Below are positions 18,214-28,154 of a stretch of 64,000 nt of DNA, piece by piece. Where the stretch lies: assembly GCF_006120725.1 (NCBI RefSeq), contig NZ_SWMU01000001.1:1-64000 (forward strand), given 5' to 3'. The first letter of the stretch is position 1. Every line of letters starts with the position of its first letter. Under the pieces are notes generated by a model that was not told the DNA's origin, searched no databases, and saw nothing but the letters and a program-made list of their open reading frames with translations. Both the position numbers and the translations under genes were made by a program. Source of the stretch: Mesohalobacter halotolerans. Its GTDB lineage: Bacteria > Bacteroidota > Bacteroidia > Flavobacteriales > Flavobacteriaceae.

Positions 18214-19169
18214 CTTTTAGCCGCTTTAAAAATATAATTCTTGTAATAGCCTTTCTGGTCTAAGAAAGACTTTTGGGGTTTTAAGCCAGATTGAGCAGCC
18301 AGCCATTCTACAACGGCATCGTCGTATTTTTGTGAAATCTCTACATGTATACTTTCCCAAGCTTCAAACTTAACTTGTAAGTCCAGCTTTTTAATTTTGA
18401 CATTTTGTTCTTTTAAACTCACTAAATAACTTAAAGCCGTTCCGGTTTCTGGGTTGTAGGTTTCCCAATGCATAAATTGGTCTAAATCGAAGTCAGCTTC
18501 AAATTGTCGGTTGATGCGTCTTAATATATTTTTATTAAACTTTTCCGTGATTTTGGCATCGTCATTATAAGCATTGAGAATAGTTTGAGGATGTTTTTTT
18601 TGGTCAAATCCTAAAAACAAAACATCATCTTCCTGCATATTACGCTGTATTTTTTTTAAAAATTTGATAGCATCTTTGTGCAGCAAATTACCAATATTGG
18701 ATCCTAAAAATAAAATGACCTTTTTGCGATTTCCGTATTTATCAAGTTCAGAAAGGACATCAAAATAAGTCCCTTGTTTAGCATAAACATTAGCTTCCGG
18801 AATTTCTTGTTTGAGAGATTTGGTCAGTTCGTCTAAAACATTTTGACTAATATCAATAGGGAAATAATCAAAATTATAATTTTTGTCGACCAGTTCTTTT
18901 AAAAGAATTTTGGTTTTTTTGCCGTCACCAGCACCGAGTTCTATGAGATCAAAGCCTTCATCATTAGAAAATGCTTCACATATTTCAGTTTTGTGTAAAC
19001 TCAATATGTCAAATTCACAGTTGGTAAGATAGTATTCCGGCATGGCCATAATAATTTGAAATAGCTTATCACCACGCTGGTCGTAAATATATTTTGAAGG
19101 TAAATGTTTTGGGTAATCTATCAAGCCTTTGATAACGTCTTTTTCGAACTGTGTTTGTGTTTTTTCCAT
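18210..19169 (-). CDS. egtD: L-histidine N(alpha)-methyltransferase EgtD
   Basis: 319 aa, the usual length. The N-terminus has the family motif with LPSKYIYDQRGDKLF and MPEYYLTNCE. The SAM site is IELGAGDGKKT (residues about 77-87), and FLGSNIGN follows around 151-158. The enzyme trimethylates histidine to hercynine, the first step in ergothioneine synthesis. The gene lies 20 bases downstream of egtB in the same orientation, and the pair makes the pathway assignment strong. Neither a separate egtE (C-S lyase) nor egtC is present nearby; in many bacteria the lyase step uses an unlinked enzyme. Confidence 0.93.
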   Translation of the reverse strand: MEKTQTQFEKDVIKGLIDYPKHLPSKYIYDQRGDKLFQIIMAMPEYYLTNCEFDILSLHKTEICEAFSNDEGFDLIELGAGDGKKTKILLKELVDKNYNFDYFPIDISQNVLDELTKSLKQEIPEANVYAKQGTYFDVLSELDKYGNRKKVILFLGSNIGNLLHKDAIKFLKKIQRNMQEDDVLFLGFDQKKHPQTILNAYNDDAKITEKFNKNILRRINRQFEADFDLDQFMHWETYNPETGTALSYLVSLKEQNVKIKKLDLQVKFEAWESIHVEISQKYDDAVVEWLAAQSGLKPQKSFLDQKGYYKNYIFKAAKS

Positions 19170-19189
19170 ATAAGTTTTACCTTGTGTCG

Positions 19190-20368
19190 TTAAGATTTCG
19201 CTAACCTCACAGCGTTAAATTGCCATCGGAGTTGTGGGTGAAAAAAATTGCGATAGCTCGGTCTACTATGCTCAGGAGATGTTGCCAGAGATTGACCTCT
19301 TAACACTTTTTGATTCACCATAAATTTACCATTATATTCGCCTAAAGCACCTTCTGCTTTTTGGTATCTTGGATAAGGTAAATAAGCACTTTCTGTCCAT
19401 TCCCAAGCTTGTCCCCAATCGAAATGGTCTTGGGCCGCTTCCCACTCAAACTCGGTTGGCAGACGCATGCCTTTCCACTGTGCAAAGGCAAAGGCTTCAT
19501 AATAGGAAATATGACTTAAAGGTTCATCTAGATTAAGAGCCTTTAATCCTGATAAACTAAATCTCATCCATTGCTCATCAACGAAATGCCAATATTTAGG
19601 CGATGAAATTTTGTGTTGTTGAAGCCAGTCCCAAGCTTCGGCATGCCAAAGCAGAACTTGGTTGTAACCACCATCCTGTATAAATTCTAAATATTCTGCA
19701 TTTGTAACTAGTCGATTACTGATTTTAAAATTTTCGAGATAGACTTGGTGACGGGCTAATTCATTATCATAACAAAAGCCATCGCCATTGTGACCAATTT
19801 CATACAAGCCTTCTTTAATATCAATCCAGTCTTGTTTTTGGGTTTCAACTTGTAGTTCTTTAAATGTATTATCGTAAACCGGGAACAATGGGTTATGCCC
19901 AAGGATATATTTAATATCTGTCAGTAAAAGTTCTTGATGTTGTTTTTCGTGATGAATGCCAATTTCTATGATTTTGCACAACTCATCTTCTATAGAGGTT
20001 TCAAAAAGTTTTTGCATGTGCAAGTTGACATATTTACGATAGTCATAGACTTTATCTACACTTGGTCGAGATAAGTTGCCACGATTGGTGCGCATCACTT
20101 TCTTGCCAACACTTTCGTAGTAAGAATTAAATACAAAAGCAAAATCTTGATGAAACAATTGGTAATTCTCTAGGTGTTGTTTTAATACAAATTCTTCAAA
20201 AAACCATGTGGTATGACCGAGGTGCCATTTGGGTGGCGACACATCCACTACGGGTTGCACAACATAGTCTTCTATTGCTAATGGCTTACAAATTTGAGTA
20301 GTAAGCTCTCTTGTTTCTCTAAAGTTATCAGATAATTTTTTAGAATCCATAGTCTTTGGTTCTTCCAT
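19190..20368 (-). CDS. egtB: Ergothioneine biosynthesis sulfoxide synthase EgtB
   Basis: 392 aa with an N-terminal DinB_2-type helical domain (about 10-155) and a C-terminal formylglycine-enzyme/sulfatase-modifying fold (about 180-390). The iron-binding histidines are in the HxxxHxE motif HHEKQHQE (near residues 138-145), with an earlier His in HLGHTTWFFEE. The C-terminal SRPSYRNFFHP and RW-x-F-x-A-V-R motif is typical. It is a non-haem iron enzyme that joins hercynine to a thiol (cysteine or gamma-glutamylcysteine) using O2. Which thiol cannot be told from sequence by eye. The start is 5 bases after the corrected end of the upstream gene. Confidence 0.93.
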   Translation of the reverse strand: MEEPKTMDSKKLSDNFRETRELTTQICKPLAIEDYVVQPVVDVSPPKWHLGHTTWFFEEFVLKQHLENYQLFHQDFAFVFNSYYESVGKKVMRTNRGNLSRPSVDKVYDYRKYVNLHMQKLFETSIEDELCKIIEIGIHHEKQHQELLLTDIKYILGHNPLFPVYDNTFKELQVETQKQDWIDIKEGLYEIGHNGDGFCYDNELARHQVYLENFKISNRLVTNAEYLEFIQDGGYNQVLLWHAEAWDWLQQHKISSPKYWHFVDEQWMRFSLSGLKALNLDEPLSHISYYEAFAFAQWKGMRLPTEFEWEAAQDHFDWGQAWEWTESAYLPYPRYQKAEGALGEYNGKFMVNQKVLRGQSLATSPEHSRPSYRNFFHPQLRWQFNAVRLAKS

Positions 20369-20373
20369 TTAAT

Positions 20374-20888
20374 CTATTCCGCTTTCATTCTTTCATAAAA
20401 TATTTGCCAGTTGAGTGTCCAAGTTTTTCCATTATCTACTGAGCTTTCCCAATCCCATCTAAAGGTGTTTTAGTAATGTGATGAAAAACCATCCGTTGTT
20501 TGAACATTGTACCATCTTTTCTTTTAGGGGTTTGGGTTTCAAAAATACGTTTATCACCATCAATTTTACCAGTAAAATTATAATAGTCGCCTTGATTATC
20601 AATCCAAGTTTGTCTCCAAACATCAGATTGTGGTTGATATACAGATAAACTTTTACCTTTGAATCCTTTTTGATTTACGCTGGTTATTTTAAAATTCTCT
20701 TCGATAACTTGATCATCAAGCGTTTTCAAAACTATATTTGTACCTTTTCCAACATTTCCATCGGGTTCTTTCCAACTTACATTCCATTTTCCAACCCAAA
20801 AGTCAAAATAATGATCTGGTTTTAACTCTTGTCCGTAAATGAGTGATGAGCTGTATAAAAAGCTGAATAAAAATATTATAGATTTCAT
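20374..20888 (-). pseudogene. DUF1579-like secreted protein, 3' end frameshifted
   Basis: Signal peptide (1-19) then a beta-rich domain with FDFWVGKWNVSW and VWRQTWIDNQGDYYNF, resembling DUF1579-type calycin proteins. As written, the frame ends at 20436 after 150 codons with a weak tail. Adding one T in the CCTTTAG stretch (about 20459-20464) opens a frame reading RWDWESSVDNGKTWTLNW and ending at a TAG at 20376-20374, only 5 bases before the egtB ATG. That tail is Trp-rich like the rest, and the tight spacing to egtB supports it as the original end. Either a recent one-base deletion or a sequencing error. It lies in an operon with thyA upstream; role unknown. Confidence 0.7.
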
Positions 20889-20903
20889 GAATAAGGTTAA
20901 ATA

Positions 20904-21728
20904 TTATACGGCGACCTTACCTTTTATATGCGGATGTGGGTTGTAGTTAACCAATTCAAAATCTTCAAATTTAAAGTCAAAAATGGATTTTACTTCGGGG
21001 TTAATTTTCATTTCCGGTAATGGCCTAAAATCTCTTGTGAGCTGAAGCTCGACTTGTTCAAAGTGATTTTTATAGATGTGAGCATCTCCAAATGTGTGAA
21101 TAAAATCGCCGTAACCTAAATCACAGACTTGAGCAATCATCATTGTTAAAAGGGCATAAGATGCAATATTAAAAGGCACGCCGAGAAAAATATCGGCACT
21201 GCGTTGATAAAGTTGACAAGACAACTTGCCATCAGCAACGTAAAATTGAAAAAACGCATGGCAAGGTGGAAGTGCAACTTTACCATTAGCGACGTTTTCT
21301 GCAAAAGATTTTGTCGTATCTGGCAATACACTTGGATTCCATGCAGTAACAAGTATTCTACGGCTATCTGGTTTATTTTTAATGGTATCAATTACCTCAG
21401 CAAGTTGATCGATGTTATCTTTATTCCAATTACGCCATTGGCGTCCATAAACCGGACCTAAATCTCCGTTTTCATCAGCCCATTCATTCCATATTCTTAC
21501 ACCATTATCTTGTAGATATTTGACGTTGGTATCGCCTTTTATAAACCACAACAATTCATGAATGATAGATTTGAGATGTATCTTCTTTGTTGTGACTAAA
21601 GGAAATCCTTCATTGAGATCAAAACGCATTTGGTACCCAAACACGCTTCGTGTGCCAGTTCCCGTTCTGTCATTTTTATCCTTACCGTGTTCTAAGACAT
21701 GCTTTATCAGGTCATGGTATTGTTTCAT
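20904..21728 (-). CDS. thyA: Thymidylate synthase ThyA
   Basis: 274 aa with the full set of motifs: the phosphate-binding DRTGTGTRS near the N-terminus, [11 protein letters not shown], the catalytic cysteine in [12 protein letters not shown], and the [18 protein letters not shown] and GDAHIYKNH blocks. It converts dUMP and methylene-tetrahydrofolate to dTMP and dihydrofolate. It heads a minus-strand run with only 15 bases to the next gene, so it probably shares transcripts with the ergothioneine genes. Confidence 0.98.
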   Translation of the reverse strand: MKQYHDLIKHVLEHGKDKNDRTGTGTRSVFGYQMRFDLNEGFPLVTTKKIHLKSIIHELLWFIKGDTNVKYLQDNGVRIWNEWADENGDLGPVYGRQWRNWNKDNIDQLAEVIDTIKNKPDSRRILVTAWNPSVLPDTTKSFAENVANGKVALPPCHAFFQFYVADGKLSCQLYQRSADIFLGVPFNIASYALLTMMIAQVCDLGYGDFIHTFGDAHIYKNHFEQVELQLTRDFRPLPEMKINPEVKSIFDFKFEDFELVNYNPHPHIKGKVAV

Positions 21729-21888
21729 TTTTTTTATTTTAATTTAATCGTTATGAATAAGCCAGATAATTATTCATTTTCAGTAATTTGATTTCTAAAC
21801 TAATTTGTTTAAGAATTGTGATGAAAATTCTTATTACTCATCACAATTATAATTTGATTTAAAAATACAAAAAATTGAATTTTAAGCA

Positions 21889-24267
21889 TCAATCTTCCTC
21901 ACTTTCTATAACATTAATTTGAGGCTCTTTTAAGGTCTGCTTGTTGGCAATACTTCTTTCTAAAGATAAAAGTAAAGACGGTAAAAGCAATAAATTTGAG
22001 AGCATGGCAAAGAGCAATGTGGCAGAAACTAAACCGCCAAGTGCAACAGTACCCCCAAAGCTACTGATCATGAAGACTGAAAAGCCAAAATATAAAACAA
22101 TTGAGGTGTAAAACATACTCACGGTGGTCTCACGTAAAGCTGGATAAACTGAACGCTTGATTTTCCAGTTCCTGGCTTTTAACTCTTGTCGATATTTGGC
22201 AAGAAAATGGATGGTATCGTCAACGCTTATCCCAAATGCTATACTAAACACGAGAATAGTTGAGGGTTTGATGGGGATATTGAGAAAACCCATCATACCA
22301 GCGGTCATTAAAAGCGGTAATATATTGGGAATAAGTGAAATCAAAATCATTCTAAACGACCTGAACATCCACGCCATAAATAATGCTATAAGCAATACTG
22401 CAAGTGATAAAGACACCACCAAATTTTTTACCAGATAGTTTGTTCCTTTTTGAAAGGTTAAAGCTTTGCCTGTCATACTCACTTCGTATCGCTCTTCTGG
22501 AAATATTTTTTTTATTTTTGGTAGAATTTGGGCTTCTATTTGCTCCATTCTATCTGTACCCACATCTTTCATAAACACTGTTAATCTAGCAAATTGGCCC
22601 GTAGAATCTACATAAGCGTTGAGTTTTCCATTTGATTTGAAGTTTTTAAAATACGGCAGCATAAAATTTTGTTCCTGTCTGGTGGGCAATTGGTAATATT
22701 TAGGTTTGCCGTTGTAAAACGCCTGCTTAGCATATTTTGCTATATTGACTACAGATAAGGACTTTGACAGTTCAGGGAATTCTTCTAGAGCTTGCCCCAA
22801 TCGATTTATGCGTTTTAAGGTTGAAAGTTTAGAAACACCATTTTCACGCTTGGTGTCGATTAAAAATTCTAAAGGCATTATACCGTTAAATTCTTTTTCG
22901 AAAAAACGCACATCCTTAATGAAATCGGCTTTTTGGGGCATGTCTTCCAACAAGCTGCCTGAGACTTTTATAAAATATATGCCTATAAAACTCAACATCA
23001 TAATACCAACAGCTGTAAAATAAATTGTAATCCGTCTATGGCGGACCATATTTTCAATCCAATTGACAAAGCCTTCAATCCATTTTTTACCTAAATGCTT
23101 GAGGTGTTTATCTTTTGGCGGTGCCATATAGCTATAAATAATAGGGATAATCAACAAGCTTAATAGAAAAATAGAAACGATGTTGATAGAAGCCACGACC
23201 CCAAACTCTTTTAGTAGTTCGCTCTGTGTAAAAATGAATGTCGCAAAACCTGAAGCGGTTGTGACATTGGTCATTAAAGTTGCATTACCAATTTTGGCAA
23301 TGACCCGCTGAAGCGATTTGGCCTGGTTGCCATGTCTTTTTATCTCGTGCTGATATTTATTAATCAAAAATATGCAGTTGGGAATTCCAATAACAATAAT
23401 AAGCGGTGGGATAATTGCTGTCAACACTGTGATTTCATAGCGCATCAATCCAATAAAACCAAATGCCCAGATTACACCAATAATAACAGTAAGCATCGAG
23501 ATAAAAGTGGCTCTAAATGAACGGAAAAAGAAATAAAAAATAAAAGAAGTAACCAGAAGCGCAGCTAATACAAACCATTTGATCTCATCTACAATGTTTT
23601 GTGCATTAAGCGTTCTTACATATGGCATACCAGACACATGTACTTTGATGCTGGTTTGTTCTGAAAAACCTTCAATTAATGGCATAAAATCTTTAAGCAC
23701 AAAATCTTTTCTGGCTTTGGTATTTACTATAGAATCTTCGAGGTAAACAGCAGTTTGAATGGTTTGAGTTTTTGAATTATATACCAAACCTTCGTAAAAA
23801 GGTAATGAGTCAAATACAAATGTTTTGAATGTGGTTAAGCCTTTTGCAGTGTAGTTGCTATCATTTAGAATATTTTGAAATTGAAAACGCTTTGGATTGG
23901 TTTTCTTTTTGAGATTTTGAAGATTAGTAAGGTCAATCACATTTTTGATTTCACTAAACTGGCGAAGTGTATCAGAAAGTTGAGCCCATTCTTTAAATTT
24001 TTTGGGTGTAAACAAAGCTGAATCTTGGGTAGCAATAACAATGATATTGCCTTCGTCGCCAAACTTTTCTAAAAAAGACTGGTATTCCAGATTCATCGGA
24101 TGTTTGTCAGGTAAAAGGTTGGCTTCTGTATAGGAAAAGCCAATGTACTTCCATTGAGACATCAAAAAGCCAGATACCCCTATGATTAAAGCAATAAAAA
24201 CAATTCTATTGCGAAGAATAGTTCCTGCTATGGTGTTCCAAAACCCAAAACTAAAAAGTTTCTGCAT
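21889..24267 (-). CDS. RND/MMPL-family exporter
   Basis: 792 aa, with the duplicated RND plan: a first membrane helix (about 20-38), a large periplasmic loop (to about 225), a block of helices (225-400), a second large loop (430-620) and a second block of helices (625-770). The motif ISVDDTIHFLAKY in the second block (near 695-707) carries the acidic pair used for proton coupling. Members export lipids or lipophilic compounds in Bacteroidota, but the substrate here is not evident. It has its own promoter box at 24291-24298, and the neighbouring DUF5686 gene ends 65 bases upstream. Confidence 0.88.
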   Translation of the reverse strand: MQKLFSFGFWNTIAGTILRNRIVFIALIIGVSGFLMSQWKYIGFSYTEANLLPDKHPMNLEYQSFLEKFGDEGNIIVIATQDSALFTPKKFKEWAQLSDTLRQFSEIKNVIDLTNLQNLKKKTNPKRFQFQNILNDSNYTAKGLTTFKTFVFDSLPFYEGLVYNSKTQTIQTAVYLEDSIVNTKARKDFVLKDFMPLIEGFSEQTSIKVHVSGMPYVRTLNAQNIVDEIKWFVLAALLVTSFIFYFFFRSFRATFISMLTVIIGVIWAFGFIGLMRYEITVLTAIIPPLIIVIGIPNCIFLINKYQHEIKRHGNQAKSLQRVIAKIGNATLMTNVTTASGFATFIFTQSELLKEFGVVASINIVSIFLLSLLIIPIIYSYMAPPKDKHLKHLGKKWIEGFVNWIENMVRHRRITIYFTAVGIMMLSFIGIYFIKVSGSLLEDMPQKADFIKDVRFFEKEFNGIMPLEFLIDTKRENGVSKLSTLKRINRLGQALEEFPELSKSLSVVNIAKYAKQAFYNGKPKYYQLPTRQEQNFMLPYFKNFKSNGKLNAYVDSTGQFARLTVFMKDVGTDRMEQIEAQILPKIKKIFPEERYEVSMTGKALTFQKGTNYLVKNLVVSLSLAVLLIALFMAWMFRSFRMILISLIPNILPLLMTAGMMGFLNIPIKPSTILVFSIAFGISVDDTIHFLAKYRQELKARNWKIKRSVYPALRETTVSMFYTSIVLYFGFSVFMISSFGGTVALGGLVSATLLFAMLSNLLLLPSLLLSLERSIANKQTLKEPQINVIESEED

Positions 24268-24290
24268 CTAATAGAAGCTTAAAAAAACCG

Positions 24291-24298
24291 CAAAGGTA
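24291..24298 (-). promoter_or_regulatory. -7 box TACCTTTG upstream of the RND exporter
   Basis: On the minus strand the sequence reads TACCTTTG, matching TAnnTTTG, 24 bases before the exporter's ATG. Confidence 0.6.
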
Positions 24299-24332
24299 TT
24301 AAAACCATAAAGATTAAAAAGCATGTCATTCT

Positions 24333-26669
24333 TTAAAGCTTTAGGTTAAAAGTAAATTTAAAAGCGATATTATCGTCAAAATTTGGCAAATGATAGGCGC
24401 CATATCGATATGCAAAACTTAAACCAAAGCCCCAAAAAATTTTATTAAGCTCAACACCAGCTTCTGAGTAGCCCTGATTTAAAGTGTTAAAATCTATGCC
24501 CAAATGCCTTTCTTGGTCGCTAAAATCTCCAATGGCATGTCTTGAAATCAAAACCATTTCTGGCCTAAGTTTGTTTGAAATTTTAAACGGTGCTAAGGTG
24601 TGTTTAATGTGTAAACTAGCCAGTCGAGTACTAAAAAATTCACTGAAAAACATGGTTTCAAAACTCTTTACTCCAGCTACAGAAAATCTTTTAAGTATAC
24701 CATCTTTATTTGGTGCATTTGGGAAAGCGTGAAAAGAATGTGTTAATGGAACATCGCCAAATGCATAGTTGCCTTCAATGGTAAATTCGGTATAACTATT
24801 ATTGAGGTGATTATAAATATATTCACTTTTCAAATTGAATTTAGTGAAGGTTAAGTCGCCTCCAAATGTGCTTCCAAGATATTGCTCAACCTGACCAGAA
24901 ACTACCGGATATTGCTCTTTGATATTGACAAAATTATTATCAAATTTAAGAAACTGACTTCTTGGTGACCATCTTAAACTGAGCATTGCTCGAGTCAAGT
25001 TATAAGATTGTATCGCAATATCACCATTTAAAAATGCATAATTTTCTGTTTGGAATATTTGGTCATGTGCAATTTTAAATTCAGATAAAAGCTTAGAGTT
25101 TATTCGATTTTGAAGGCTTAGCGATGTAGATTTTTCTTTGTAAAAAAATATGATATTTACAAGCCGAGGCTCAAATAAAGAATACACACGCTCATCAGTG
25201 AGGTAACTATTGCTTCCTACTTCTCTTACGTCGTCTTCATATGCTGCATTTAACCACATATTACTATCTTTATTAAGCAAAATACCAGTATTTACACCGA
25301 GCTTAACTTGTTCATCTTTAGTCCCATAGGCAATGTAACCACCAACTCTAAAATGGTCAGAAAATTCCTCATTGGTCAAGCCTCCAATACCAAGGCGAAG
25401 TCCCTCATAGTTATTTATTTTGATTAAGGTTTTTAAGTCGGTTTTCCATTTTAAAATTGGGAAGAAACCATCATTGATATTTTCAAGTTTTTTAATCTTA
25501 GAAATTGTGTTTTTCCGTCTAAGAGTTTGAGCTGTACCTTCAAAAAATAAACTGTCTTTTTCTGTAAGTGGCATTTTTCTTTGATTTTGCCAATAATGTT
25601 TACTCCGATTGTGTGCGTTTTCTTCAACAAGAACATCATAGTCTTGTTTTGCCATTGTTTTAGGCCTCAGGCTATAATTGTAAAATACAGATTTTGAAAA
25701 AAGTTGATTGTTTTTATCGTCTTCGGCTATACTGCGCTGTTGAAGCGTTCCAATATTGATATTTGTACCAAACAAACTCACAGGTTTACCACCAATACCA
25801 GGTGTCATTTCAACAATAACTTGTTGGGTTAACCAAAGATCTTTAGGGAGATGCTTTTGATAAAATTGATATAAATCAAGTTTGATTTCGTCGTCTTTAT
25901 TAACGTAAACTTTTGACAAAGCATAATTTTTATCAACTTGTAAAACACCTTGTAAAAGTCTATCTGTATTATTGGCCTTGGGGCTAAATTTGATATAAAA
26001 AAAAGTATCGCTTTTATAAATCAGCTCGTATTTGTAAACCCCGTAATTGTTGGGATGTAAAGGTGATGCATAATCAGTTTCAAAAATGACGTAAGTCTTA
26101 TCATACCAATTGATTCCGTGCATGCGATGGCTAAGTATTTTGAGCACAGGTTTATCAAAACCATGATTTTTTTGCGCAATAATATGTTCCTTCGGCTTTT
26201 GATTTTCTATTATAAATTCTGATGTGCGTTCTGAGAATAAATTTTCGTTAGAGGTTATATTTTTAATGCTGTCTCTTTGAATTAAAGTTCGGTTATAACG
26301 CTTAAAAGTTATGCTATTTGAGGTTTTAAAAGGATTATTATATTCAGAGTATTCAAAAACTTTTTGGATGATATCATCAGCAGAATAGAGATGAGAATTT
26401 GACTTTTCTAGAATGATTTGCCACAAAACATTGTCTACCCGTTTAGGTTTGTAGCCTACGGCAAATATTTTCAGTTTCTTAGGAGGTTTATTAAATTGAA
26501 GTTGCCCAAATGGATTTGAAAACACAATTGTATCTGAAGAAATAGCTACAGCAAAAGGAATGGGCTCTGCGCTGTCATTGACTAATTTTACAGAAGCATG
26601 ATTTTGCGCCAGCAGCTTACTAGGCCAACAGCATATGATTAATACTAAAAATAAAACCTTAACCTGCAA
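24333..26669 (-). CDS. DUF5686 family outer-membrane protein with CarboxypepD_reg-like N-terminus
   Basis: 778 aa with a signal peptide (1-21). Residues about 25-90 look like a carboxypeptidase regulatory-like Ig fold; the middle contains the DUF5686 signature region (HRMHGINWYDKTY and QVDKNYALSKVYV); the C-terminal 300 residues are alternating strands ending in FTFNLKL, a barrel terminus. The family is widespread in Bacteroidota and of unknown function; a role in outer-membrane maintenance is plausible. It starts 23 bases after frr and is probably co-transcribed with pyrH-frr. Confidence 0.82.
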   Translation of the reverse strand: MQVKVLFLVLIICCWPSKLLAQNHASVKLVNDSAEPIPFAVAISSDTIVFSNPFGQLQFNKPPKKLKIFAVGYKPKRVDNVLWQIILEKSNSHLYSADDIIQKVFEYSEYNNPFKTSNSITFKRYNRTLIQRDSIKNITSNENLFSERTSEFIIENQKPKEHIIAQKNHGFDKPVLKILSHRMHGINWYDKTYVIFETDYASPLHPNNYGVYKYELIYKSDTFFYIKFSPKANNTDRLLQGVLQVDKNYALSKVYVNKDDEIKLDLYQFYQKHLPKDLWLTQQVIVEMTPGIGGKPVSLFGTNINIGTLQQRSIAEDDKNNQLFSKSVFYNYSLRPKTMAKQDYDVLVEENAHNRSKHYWQNQRKMPLTEKDSLFFEGTAQTLRRKNTISKIKKLENINDGFFPILKWKTDLKTLIKINNYEGLRLGIGGLTNEEFSDHFRVGGYIAYGTKDEQVKLGVNTGILLNKDSNMWLNAAYEDDVREVGSNSYLTDERVYSLFEPRLVNIIFFYKEKSTSLSLQNRINSKLLSEFKIAHDQIFQTENYAFLNGDIAIQSYNLTRAMLSLRWSPRSQFLKFDNNFVNIKEQYPVVSGQVEQYLGSTFGGDLTFTKFNLKSEYIYNHLNNSYTEFTIEGNYAFGDVPLTHSFHAFPNAPNKDGILKRFSVAGVKSFETMFFSEFFSTRLASLHIKHTLAPFKISNKLRPEMVLISRHAIGDFSDQERHLGIDFNTLNQGYSEAGVELNKIFWGFGLSFAYRYGAYHLPNFDDNIAFKFTFNLKL

Positions 26670-26692
26670 GGCAATTTTGATTTAAAACGATT

Positions 26693-27247
26693 TTAAACCG
26701 TCATGATTTCTTTTTCTTTAGCTTCAAAGATTTGGTCGATTTTTTCAATATGACTATCGGTAATTTTTTGAATTTCATCTTCAATATCTTTCTTCTGGTC
26801 TTCTGATAAGTCAATATCTTTCAATTCGTGAAGTGCATTCCTACGGTCATTTCGCACGGCAATTTTAGCTTCTTCGGCCTCGGCTTTTGCTTGTTTAGAC
26901 AATTGTGTACGGCGTTCTTCGGTTAATGGCGGCACGTTAATGATGACATTATCTCCATTATTCATAGGGTTAAAACCTAAGTTAGCATTCATAATACCTT
27001 TTTCAATTTCTTGAATAAGTGATTTTTCAAAAGGTTGAATAGACAAGGTTCGTGCATCGGGTGTATTGATGTTGCTTACCTGATTTAATGGTGTCATCGT
27101 GCCATAATATTCTACCATTACAGTTGATAGCATTGTTGGGTTGGCTTTTCCTGCTCTAATATTTTGGAGTTGCTTTTTTAAATGTGAGATAGCTTTTTCC
27201 ATGTCTTCTTTAGTGCTATCTAAAATAATATCGATTTCTTCGTTCAT
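26693..27247 (-). CDS. frr: Ribosome recycling factor
   Basis: 184 aa, the standard length. It contains the conserved LQNIRAGKANP near residues 27-37, the LSIQPFEKSLI block and the VPPLTEERR hinge block, plus a long C-terminal coiled coil. It splits the post-termination ribosome with EF-G. The gene is 24 bases downstream of pyrH, the usual bacterial order. Confidence 0.98.
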   Translation of the reverse strand: MNEEIDIILDSTKEDMEKAISHLKKQLQNIRAGKANPTMLSTVMVEYYGTMTPLNQVSNINTPDARTLSIQPFEKSLIQEIEKGIMNANLGFNPMNNGDNVIINVPPLTEERRTQLSKQAKAEAEEAKIAVRNDRRNALHELKDIDLSEDQKKDIEDEIQKITDSHIEKIDQIFEAKEKEIMTV

Positions 27248-27271
27248 AATAAATTATTTTTTAAGTCTGGG

Positions 27272-27979
27272 CTATAAATTGACTTTGGTTCCAATTTTTT
27301 CACCTGAAACGACTTTAAGTAAATTTCCAGGTGTATTCATATCAAATACAATGATAGGCAACTCGTTTTCTTGACTTAGAGTAAAAGCAGTGGTGTCCAT
27401 AACTTTTAAGCCTTTTCTCAGCACATCATCAAAGGTTATAAAATCAAATTTTCTTGCCCCTTCATCTTTTTCGGGATCTGATGTATAAATGCCATCGACA
27501 CGTGTTCCTTTCAGGATAACATCGGCTTCGATTTCTATAGCTCTTAAGACGGCAGCAGAGTCTGTTGTAAAATAAGGATTGCCTGTGCCACCACCAAAAA
27601 TAACCACACGGCCTTTTTCTAAATGTCGCATCGCTTTTCGTCTAATAAATGGCTCTGCAACTTCATTAATTTTGATAGCCGATTGTAAGCGGGTTTGGAT
27701 GCCGTGATCTTCGCAGGCGCTTTGTAGTGCTAATCCATTAATAACCGTCGCCAACATGCCCATATGGTCGCCTTGAACCCGATCCATACCTTTACTAGCA
27801 CCGGCGATTCCTCTAAAAATGTTTCCTCCGCCAATGACAATAGCCACTTCAATGCCTTTATCAACAGCGCTTTTAATTTCTTTAGCATATTCTGCTAGTC
27901 TTTCAGGATCAATACCATATTGACGATTTCCCATTAATGCTTCACCTGAGAGTTTTAAAAGTATTCGTTTGTAAGGCAT
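27272..27979 (-). CDS. pyrH: Uridylate kinase
   Basis: 235 aa. It has the N-terminal [10 protein letters not shown], the [10 protein letters not shown] block and the [13 protein letters not shown] substrate loop of bacterial UMP kinases. It phosphorylates UMP to UDP and in other bacteria is hexameric and GTP-activated. First gene of the pyrH-frr operon. The promoter box at 27999-28006 lies 20 bases upstream. Confidence 0.98.
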   Translation of the reverse strand: MPYKRILLKLSGEALMGNRQYGIDPERLAEYAKEIKSAVDKGIEVAIVIGGGNIFRGIAGASKGMDRVQGDHMGMLATVINGLALQSACEDHGIQTRLQSAIKINEVAEPFIRRKAMRHLEKGRVVIFGGGTGNPYFTTDSAAVLRAIEIEADVILKGTRVDGIYTSDPEKDEGARKFDFITFDDVLRKGLKVMDTTAFTLSQENELPIIVFDMNTPGNLLKVVSGEKIGTKVNL

Positions 27980-27998
27980 ATATTTTATTGTTGTGTTG

Positions 27999-28006
27999 CA
28001 AATATA
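27999..28006 (-). promoter_or_regulatory. -7 box TATATTTG upstream of pyrH
   Basis: On the minus strand this reads TATATTTG, a full match to TAnnTTTG, 20 bases before the pyrH ATG. Confidence 0.65.
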
Positions 28007-28154
28007 GAGAATTACAACGTAGATTTTTAACTTATTATAGGGTTTTGTGTCTTAAAATCATTAAGGATTGATTTTGTTTAAATCACAAAAAAGCAGACAG
28101 CTTTTTTAAATTAAATATTATTATCTTAAACTTGTTTAATAAAAACACACAAAC

